5,022 nt of DNA from a bacterium. GTDB taxonomy: Bacteria; Chlamydiota; Chlamydiia; Chlamydiales; JAFEGQ01. The DNA is taken from assembly GCA_021809305.1 (NCBI GenBank), contig JAKBAF010000117.1, positions 1-5,022 on the forward strand. Direction: 5' to 3'. The translations under genes and the position numbers were made by a program. The notes beneath the pieces were generated by a model. That model had not been told where the DNA came from and searched no databases. It saw only the letters and a list, made by a program, of their open reading frames with translations. Shown one piece after another: positions 1 through 3,683 of the stretch; position 1 is the first letter of the stretch, and each line of letters begins with the position of its first letter.

Positions 1-1197
1 CTTTTTAAGCTCTAGGGACTTCAAACAGCGGGGAGCGCCTGGGAGGTCTATGACACTACTAAGGGCGCTTTCCTCGGCTTGGAATGGATCATAAGCGTAC
101 AGACGAGCCGTCACTTGATACGCATTCCAACCTCTGAGAATGATCACCTCCCTATCGCCCCTTTGAACAATCTGGAGCTCGGAATCGTGGACAGCCCAAA
201 TGCTTCTAAGGGGAGTCAAAGTAAGGAACAGACGGCCCAGCTGGTAAAGAGTAGTCTCACTACCCACTCTATCTGAATTTTGCTCACAGATAGCAAGGAT
301 CACCCTCACATCTCGGCCCGAATCACCCCTAACCCAAAGATAGCCAACTACCTGTGTTGGGTTCACTCCTGGAACCGGTATCAAATGAGACTCCTCGATA
401 TCGGTTTGCAATAGCGTAAGAGCAAGATGCCCATCAGGGTAAGACCAGGTGAGGCGCCACTCCGTCTCATCCGTTCTAAAAGAAACGGAGGAGCGAGCTA
501 ATGGGCTATCCCAATTCCAGAACGCATTTCTCTCTGTTGCAGACGTCCATTTAGCCTCCTTCTTACGTGAAATCTGCCGCAGCTGCTGTGGGACAGGAAG
601 CCTTGTAGGCTGGACAAGCTGACGCTCCAACTGAGCTAGCTCTCGTTGACTCTTAGCCGTTGCAACAACCTCCGATTTCGAGAACCACTCAGTAAGCGAG
701 GGTCCGCACCTTTTTAAAATCCGCTCATGCCAAATTTCGGGCTTGCTTGCCAGAGGGAGGAAGAGGTGGCAGGTGGCGGCAAGATTGAGTATCGTCTTAT
801 CATCACAAAAGATGGCTACCAGCTCCACAAGCTCGGGCATTACACGGGCGCCCGTCTGAATCTCTTTGCGGCAACCTTCATGGGAGTGAAAGAGTCCAAA
901 TCCGAGAGGTTGATTGAAAGGCGAGGGAAGCTCTCTTCTTGCTGGGATCGAGGGAGGCCCTCCTCCCTCGGGCGGTGTGAAAGTAGTGAGATAGGCGTAG
1001 AACTTGGCACAAGCGTAGACTACCCCAGCCGACAGACAAGCACCCGAGAGGGCACGATCGGTGGGCCTCTTCTTCCAATAATGTAGAACGAGCCCAACCG
1101 CTGTCCCAATGACAAGGGATAGCGCCGCCTCCTTGTACGTGGGAAGGAAACTAAATGAAGAGCGTCCTACATTAACATTGCCAACTGCTTCCGCCAA
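1..1197 (-). CDS. Putative F-box effector with Inc-like membrane hairpin (3' end outside window)
   Basis: This frame is open for 399 codons from a TTG at 1197-1195 to the left edge, with no stop; the C-terminus is missing. The next in-frame stop upstream is TAA at 1215-1213. TTG is chosen because GGAG (1210-1207) lies 9 nt upstream and a promoter lies just before it; the first in-frame ATG is residue 120, inside a domain. Seen in the protein: a short polar N-terminus (1-22); two hydrophobic segments (about 24-41 and 49-70) split by a basic turn (KKRPTDR); a Pro/Gly-rich linker (74-97); an F-box-like stretch (119-165) with MPELVEL, ILNLAATCHLF, LASKPEIW and a following basic helix; a charged, possibly coiled-coil segment (174-216); then a Trp-rich, beta-looking region (217-399, W at 217, 227, 229, 247, 251, 288, 334, 357). 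F-box domains bind host Skp1 in SCF ubiquitin ligases, and paired hydrophobic segments mark chlamydial Inc proteins. Inferred: a type III secreted, inclusion-membrane protein with its F-box facing the host cytosol. The reading frame is very likely real; the domain calls come from pattern recognition only. Confidence 0.8.
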   Translation of the reverse strand, partial: MAEAVGNVNVGRSSFSFLPTYKEAALSLVIGTAVGLVLHYWKKRPTDRALSGACLSAGVVYACAKFYAYLTTFTPPEGGGPPSIPARRELPSPFNQPLGFGLFHSHEGCRKEIQTGARVMPELVELVAIFCDDKTILNLAATCHLFLPLASKPEIWHERILKRCGPSLTEWFSKSEVVATAKSQRELAQLERQLVQPTRLPVPQQLRQISRKKEAKWTSATERNAFWNWDSPLARSSVSFRTDETEWRLTWSYPDGHLALTLLQTDIEESHLIPVPGVNPTQVVGYLWVRGDSGRDVRVILAICEQNSDRVGSETTLYQLGRLFLTLTPLRSIWAVHDSELQIVQRGDREVIILRGWNAYQVTARLYAYDPFQAEESALSSVIDLPGAPRCLKSLELKK

Positions 1198-1206
1198 TTT
1201 CCCAAG

Positions 1207-1210
1207 CTCC
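1207..1210 (-). promoter_or_regulatory. Shine-Dalgarno GGAG that decides the TTG start
   Basis: GGAG on the minus strand sits 9 nt before the TTG at 1197-1195, within the predicted 5' leader of about 20 nt. A second in-frame TTG (1212-1210) overlaps this motif and would have no room for a binding site, so 1197 is preferred. Confidence 0.5.
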
Positions 1211-1223
1211 AATTATTTAAACT

Positions 1224-1252
1224 ATTTTAAGTGCTACTATCTATAAAATCAA
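1224..1252 (-). promoter_or_regulatory. Promoter of the F-box gene
   Basis: The minus strand shows TTGATT (1252-1247), a 17-bp spacer, then TAAAAT (1229-1224): a good sigma70/sigma66-type promoter. Transcription should begin near 1217, giving a leader of about 20 nt with GGAG before the TTG start. The surroundings are AT-rich (1211-1260), unlike the coding sequence. It makes the F-box gene a separate transcription unit from tyrP, which ends in a hairpin about 170 bases upstream of it. Confidence 0.6.
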
Positions 1253-1425
1253 CTGAATTATGGGTCTTTCGTGGCACTGTCGGCAGGGTGGGGCAGACAA
1301 TGCCCGCGAAGGAGGGTGCGCAGAGCCCTTGCTAACAAGAAAATTACTTTATTTCTGCGCTCTGGCATATCTACGAAGCTCCTTAACTAATTGAATGCCC
1401 TGCCCTCTCTAGGCAAATGGCAACA

Positions 1426-1458
1426 AGGCGCTCTAAATAGGATTTACTTAGAGCGCCT
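1426..1458 (-). terminator. Probable intrinsic terminator of tyrP
   Basis: An 11-bp perfect inverted repeat (AGGCGCTCTAA, 1458-1448 read on the minus strand, against TTAGAGCGCCT, 1436-1426) encloses an 11-nt loop, 10 nt past the tyrP stop codon. On the minus strand it is followed by TTGTTGCC, so the U-tract is weak. A shorter hairpin (CGCCTA/TAGGCG, 1454-1468) overlaps its 5' arm and would compete with it. Position and stem strength argue for a terminator; the poor U-tract keeps the call moderate. Confidence 0.5.
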
Positions 1459-1468
1459 ATCTTAGGCG

Positions 1469-2668
1469 TTAAAATGCCTCGGCGGCAAGAGCGCCAATAA
1501 AGAAGAGCGCCGCGACAACAAGCGCAGGCTTTCCTCCACCCACCTCGTAGCGGCCGGGCTCTACCCTTTGGCGGTAGCGGAGGGCAAAGACAAGAAGCAG
1601 AGGCAGGAGACCAAGGAGTAGCACGCTTCCAATACCCCCTCCATAGTGCAGCGCAAGGAGGAAGAGGCGGGGATTTATGAGTGTAATACAAGTTGTGGGG
1701 GCAAAAATCATTAGGCAGAGGATAAATCTACCACGGGCATTTTTTTGAACCCGCAGTCCATCGGCAAGAAAGTCGCGAAAACTCAACGTAACCCCGAGAA
1801 ACGAGCTTGTTAAAGCAAAGAAGGCAAAGAACTCGCCCGCAACATAGATCCAAGGAGCTGCAAGAAAGTGCTTAAGAGGCGCAACAGCTGTCGATCCTTC
1901 CCTTAAGGCAACAGCGAGCCCGTTTGATCCTGAGAGAGGGACGATGCCAAGAATCACAAGCTCCCAGAGAGTGTAGGCAAGAAAAGGGATAGTCGTTCCA
2001 AGGATGATGGCAAGTCGAATCTTTGTAGCTCGACGCCCCATGTAACTTGTTAGACTTGGAATAATCCCCTGAAAGCCGAAAGAGCCGAGGATGACAGGAA
2101 GGCTAATAAAAGAGGCCGACCAGTCAACACGAGTGAGGAAGACCCCCTTTATGTGGGGCAGACCTAGAACGATAAAGCTGACGTAAGCAACTGCAAGGCC
2201 AGCAACGAGAACAATATTTACCTTATCAACAGCACGCGCGCCAACAAATACTAGGGGTGAGAAGAGAAGAACAAAGAGGCAGACAGCCGTCCACTCCGGT
2301 AAGGCACGTCCGAACAAGCTGCTAATGATCTGGCCGCTCCCGGAGAGGTAGGCGACCGTAAATGAAGTAAAAAGGTAGATGTAGATTACCCAGGCTATGA
2401 CCTTCCCTGCTGAGCCAAGAAGGCGCTCGGCAATGGAAACGATATTGGCCTCTTTTCCCATCCAGAGACAGAGCTCAAGGAAGAGAAGGCCTGTAAAGGT
2501 CATTACAATCCACGAGAGAAAGTAGAGAACAATACTTGGAAGAAAGCCGCCAGCGCTTGTGAGAACGGGCAATGCGAGCATGCCAGCGCCAATGCTTGTC
2601 CCTGCAACAAGGAGGGTCCCGCCAAGCAGGCCGCCCTCTCTCTCTTTTGATACGATGCTAGTAGCCAT
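1469..2668 (-). CDS. tyrP: Tyrosine/tryptophan permease, HAAAP family (TyrP-like)
   Basis: This 399-residue inner-membrane protein takes up aromatic amino acids, probably by proton symport. About 11 hydrophobic helices can be read (roughly 15-35, 44-66, 89-108, 124-143, 149-169, 184-206, 219-241, 271-292, 314-330, 335-360, 379-397), the number expected for the Trp/Tyr permease family. The first helix carries the family signature LLVAGTSIGAGMLALPVL, followed by AGGFLPS and the LFLELCLWM segment, close to chlamydial TyrP. Length matches chlamydial TyrP (about 400). The ATG at 2668 is supported by GAGGA (2680-2676) with 7 nt spacing. In Chlamydia, tyrP copies directly follow glmS; here a toxin-antitoxin pair lies between, and only one copy is seen before the terminator hairpin. 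Regulation looks elaborate: its own promoter, a leader of about 140 nt, and a hairpin that hides the Shine-Dalgarno sequence. Substrate preference (Tyr versus Trp or Phe) cannot be read from the sequence. Confidence 0.93.
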   Translation of the reverse strand: MATSIVSKEREGGLLGGTLLVAGTSIGAGMLALPVLTSAGGFLPSIVLYFLSWIVMTFTGLLFLELCLWMGKEANIVSIAERLLGSAGKVIAWVIYIYLFTSFTVAYLSGSGQIISSLFGRALPEWTAVCLFVLLFSPLVFVGARAVDKVNIVLVAGLAVAYVSFIVLGLPHIKGVFLTRVDWSASFISLPVILGSFGFQGIIPSLTSYMGRRATKIRLAIILGTTIPFLAYTLWELVILGIVPLSGSNGLAVALREGSTAVAPLKHFLAAPWIYVAGEFFAFFALTSSFLGVTLSFRDFLADGLRVQKNARGRFILCLMIFAPTTCITLINPRLFLLALHYGGGIGSVLLLGLLPLLLVFALRYRQRVEPGRYEVGGGKPALVVAALFFIGALAAEAF

Positions 2669-2673
2669 GGAGA

Positions 2674-2725
2674 GTTCCTCTTTTTATTTTTGGGTCGATG
2701 GAGAGTGAAAGATAAAAAGAGGAAC
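2674..2725 (-). promoter_or_regulatory. Leader hairpin sequestering the tyrP ribosome binding site
   Basis: A perfect 14-bp inverted repeat: in the RNA the 5' arm GUUCCUCUUUUUAU (2725-2712) pairs with AUAAAAAGAGGAAC (2687-2674). After one C-A mismatch, three more U-A pairs (2710-2708 with 2689-2691) extend it, leaving a 16-nt loop. The 3' arm contains GAGGA, the tyrP Shine-Dalgarno sequence, so the folded form should block translation initiation. The hairpin ends 5 nt before the ATG. It could be a thermosensor-like switch, a target for a protein or small RNA, or part of an attenuator. Confidence 0.55.
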
Positions 2726-2744
2726 ATCGCACACTACGTGCGAT
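2726..2744 (-). promoter_or_regulatory. Second leader hairpin, abutting the tyrP RBS hairpin
   Basis: A perfect 7-bp stem (AUCGCAC, 2744-2738, with GUGCGAU, 2732-2726) closes a 5-nt loop, GUAGU. It abuts the larger hairpin with no unpaired base between them, so the two could stack. It is followed by a pyrimidine-rich tract (GUUCCUCUUUUUAU), which is also the 5' arm of the next hairpin. This allows either a weak terminator (hairpin plus U-rich run) or the RBS-blocking fold. Confidence 0.45.
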
Positions 2745-2787
2745 AGCGAGCATGGAGAGTGAGAGGCCCAAAGAAAGAACAGATCAT
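2734..2787 (-). other. Possible leader peptide ORF upstream of tyrP
   Basis: The frame runs ATG (2787-2785) to TAG (2736-2734) and encodes MICSFFGPLTLHARYRT, 17 residues. It lies wholly within the predicted tyrP leader, starts about 20 nt after the expected transcription start, and has a weak GAGA a few bases upstream. Codons 5-6 are Phe-Phe and codon 15 is Tyr; the stop falls in the loop of the 2726-2744 hairpin. Leader peptides rich in the regulated amino acid are the hallmark of ribosome-mediated attenuation, but the enrichment here is modest and chance is a real alternative. Confidence 0.2.
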
Positions 2788-2793
2788 AAATAT

Positions 2794-2810
2794 CTCATTT
2801 TAACAATGAG
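2794..2810. promoter_or_regulatory. Inverted repeat at the tyrP transcription start
   Basis: CTCATT (2794-2799) and AATGAG (2805-2810) form a 6-bp inverted repeat around a 5-bp centre. It covers the expected +1 region just downstream of the tyrP -10 box. This is a usual place for a repressor operator; it could equally be a small 5' stem on the mRNA. No specific regulator is implied: the CTAG half-sites of enteric TrpR operators are absent. Confidence 0.35.
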
Positions 2811-2813
2811 CTG

Positions 2814-2842
2814 ATTATAGCAAATGGGTGAATTTATTTCAA
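2814..2842 (-). promoter_or_regulatory. tyrP: Strong promoter for tyrP
   Basis: The minus strand shows TTGAAA (2842-2837), a 17-bp spacer and TATAAT (2819-2814), a perfect -10 preceded by TGC (extended -10 form). The expected start of transcription is near 2807, leaving about 140 nt of leader before the tyrP ATG. It is the best promoter in the window and shows that tyrP need not depend on read-through from glmS or the toxin-antitoxin pair. Confidence 0.75.
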
Positions 2843-2930
2843 GAGAAGCATAAGGGATGCGACGCTAAGCTGAGTTTCCCATACGTTCACTGTGATCGTC
2901 GAGAATTAGGCGCCGCTGTGTGAAGTAAAA

Positions 2931-3293
2931 TTATTTAGACTTTGCTGAAACCGCGATTTTCCCAGGATGGTGCCGTCTAGTTGGGCAAACGACAATTTCG
3001 ATGTCTTGATCCAAGAGAGAGAGAAAGCGAAATAGTCGGTCCAATGAGAACCTTCCCAGCTTTCCGTTAAGCAAAGCAGATACCTTTGGCTGATCTATTC
3101 CAAGAATTGTAGCCGCTTGAGCTTGGGTAAGTCGCCTTTGCTTAATGATGTCCGCGATGCGCCCCACCAACTCTGACTTAGCTAAGAGCTTATCAGCATC
3201 TGCAAGCTGAAGATCTTCAAAAACATTACCACTGCCCTCGATAATTTCGAATTCGATGGATTTTTTTTTATCTTTTGCCATGCTTTTACCCAT
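2931..3293 (-). CDS. higA: Antitoxin, XRE-family HTH protein (HigA-like)
   Basis: This 120-residue protein should bind and neutralise the toxin encoded just upstream and repress their shared promoter. Residues 20-50 (EGSGNVFEDL, then ADKLLAKSELVGRIADIIKQ) and the helix-turn-helix at about 54-78 (LTQAQAATILGIDQPKVSALL, G and K following) match the short XRE-type regulators paired with phage Gp49/HigB-like toxins. The C-terminal part (QDIEIVVCPTRR) is the usual beta strand with a basic tail. The gene overlaps the toxin by 8 bases if the first ATG (3293) is used. The second in-frame ATG (3281, Met5) lies 4 bases after the toxin stop, has GAGG further upstream and gives a more typical N-terminus, so translation may start there. 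Toxin-first order with overlap implies translational coupling. A run of nine A (coding strand, 3269-3261) near the start is prone to slippage. Confidence 0.88.
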   Translation of the reverse strand: MGKSMAKDKKKSIEFEIIEGSGNVFEDLQLADADKLLAKSELVGRIADIIKQRRLTQAQAATILGIDQPKVSALLNGKLGRFSLDRLFRFLSLLDQDIEIVVCPTRRHHPGKIAVSAKSK

Positions 3294-3630
3294 CCTCAGA
3301 CTCGCTGAGAGCTCGTTTCAATCTCTCTCGAACGAGATCCATATCGCCTTTTGGAGTTGCGATTCCGTGCTTACTCTTCTTCTTAAAGGCATGGAGCACA
3401 TACACCACATCCTTCAGTCTAACGGTATAAACTGCACGATAAGTATCGCCCTGGTAGTCCTCAATGACCTCCAAAACGCCAGCGCCTCCAAACCCCTTTA
3501 GAGGTTTTGCGTAATCAACTTTCCCCCCTCTTTGAGCCCTATCCAAAGCATAACCTATGGACACCCTAACTAGCTTGGGGAACGATTGAAGATCGCTCAA
3601 AGAAGAACCGACCCACTTCAAAGGCTTCAT
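3286..3630 (-). CDS. higB: Toxin, phage Gp49/HigB-like RelE-superfamily protein
   Basis: A 114-residue protein of the phage-derived Gp49-like/HigB family, related to RelE, whose known members cleave mRNA, usually at the ribosome. Seen: N-terminal KPLKWVGSSLSDLQSFP; helix around LVRVSIGYALDRAQRG (20-35); the strongly typical block KPLKGFGGAGVLEVIED (42-58); YRAVYTVR (64-71); and VYVLHAFKKKSKHGIATPK (76-94), which carries the Lys/His cluster usual near the active site; ending in a basic helix. It is full length with no disruption, so the module may be active. The ATG at 3630 matches the family N-terminus; only a weak GGTG precedes it, so little toxin may be made. The antitoxin follows in an overlapping frame. 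Set between glmS and tyrP, genes adjacent in Chlamydia, the pair looks horizontally acquired. Confidence 0.88.
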   Translation of the reverse strand: MKPLKWVGSSLSDLQSFPKLVRVSIGYALDRAQRGGKVDYAKPLKGFGGAGVLEVIEDYQGDTYRAVYTVRLKDVVYVLHAFKKKSKHGIATPKGDMDLVRERLKRALSESEDG

Positions 3631-3645
3631 GGCACCATCATGCCA
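3630..3645. promoter_or_regulatory. Candidate operator for the toxin-antitoxin pair
   Basis: TGGCA (3630-3634) and TGCCA (3641-3645) form a 5-bp inverted repeat around a 6-bp centre. It lies between the -10 box and the toxin ATG and covers the expected transcription start. HigA-type antitoxins bind such palindromes in their own promoters, so it is a natural autorepression site. The short arms make chance occurrence possible. Confidence 0.4.
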
Positions 3646-3654
3646 ATTTTAGCA
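3646..3654 (-). promoter_or_regulatory. Extended -10 promoter for the toxin-antitoxin pair
   Basis: TGCTAAAAT (3654-3646, minus strand) fits an extended -10 (TGn followed by TAAAAT). TTGTTG upstream (3671-3666) is only 14 bp away, so no properly spaced -35 is seen, which extended -10 promoters can tolerate. Transcription would start about 8 nt before the toxin ATG, giving an almost leaderless toxin message. The gap to glmS is 53 bases and shows no terminator, so read-through from glmS is also possible. Confidence 0.4.
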
Positions 3655-3683
3655 TATATTCACAACAACAAACCTCTAACCTA

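Larger units (their letters stand above)
2667..2760 (-). repeat. Three direct copies of ACTCTCCAT in the tyrP leader
   Basis: The nonamer ACTCTCCAT (minus strand) occurs at 2760-2752, 2706-2698 and 2675-2667. The first two copies share the decamer CACTCTCCAT. One copy is in the loop of the RBS hairpin and the last runs into the tyrP start codon. They may be traces of local duplication or binding sites for a regulator. Confidence 0.4.

Noticed and set aside
727..1086. Plus-strand 119-residue frame, and a smaller one at 79-276
   Set aside because: Both lie antisense inside the long minus-strand F-box frame, have no recognisable domain or binding site, and show biased, low-complexity composition expected of a shadow.
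1291..1360. Small inverted repeats (GGGCA/TGCCC at 1291-1305; GCGCAGA/TCTGCGC at 1318-1324 and 1354-1360)
   Set aside because: Short arms, no U-tract, no gene end to serve, and a long loop in the second; chance is likely in this gap.
1349..1408. Short minus-strand open stretch ending KELRRYARAQK before a TAA
   Set aside because: It looks like the tail of a protein and might be a gene remnant, but it is only 19 codons, has no start codon and a stop just upstream; nothing identifies it.
2503..2727. Minus-strand 74-residue frame overlapping the tyrP start
   Set aside because: It is a different frame over tyrP coding sequence; its start lies within the leader hairpin and it has no family resemblance.
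2669..2807. T-box or other known riboswitch in the tyrP leader
   Set aside because: No T-box core (AGGGTGG-type motif) or other class signature was found; only the hairpins described are supported.
2845..2930. Terminator after the antitoxin gene
   Set aside because: No stem of useful length followed by a U-run was seen; only trivial short palindromes such as TCACTGTGA.
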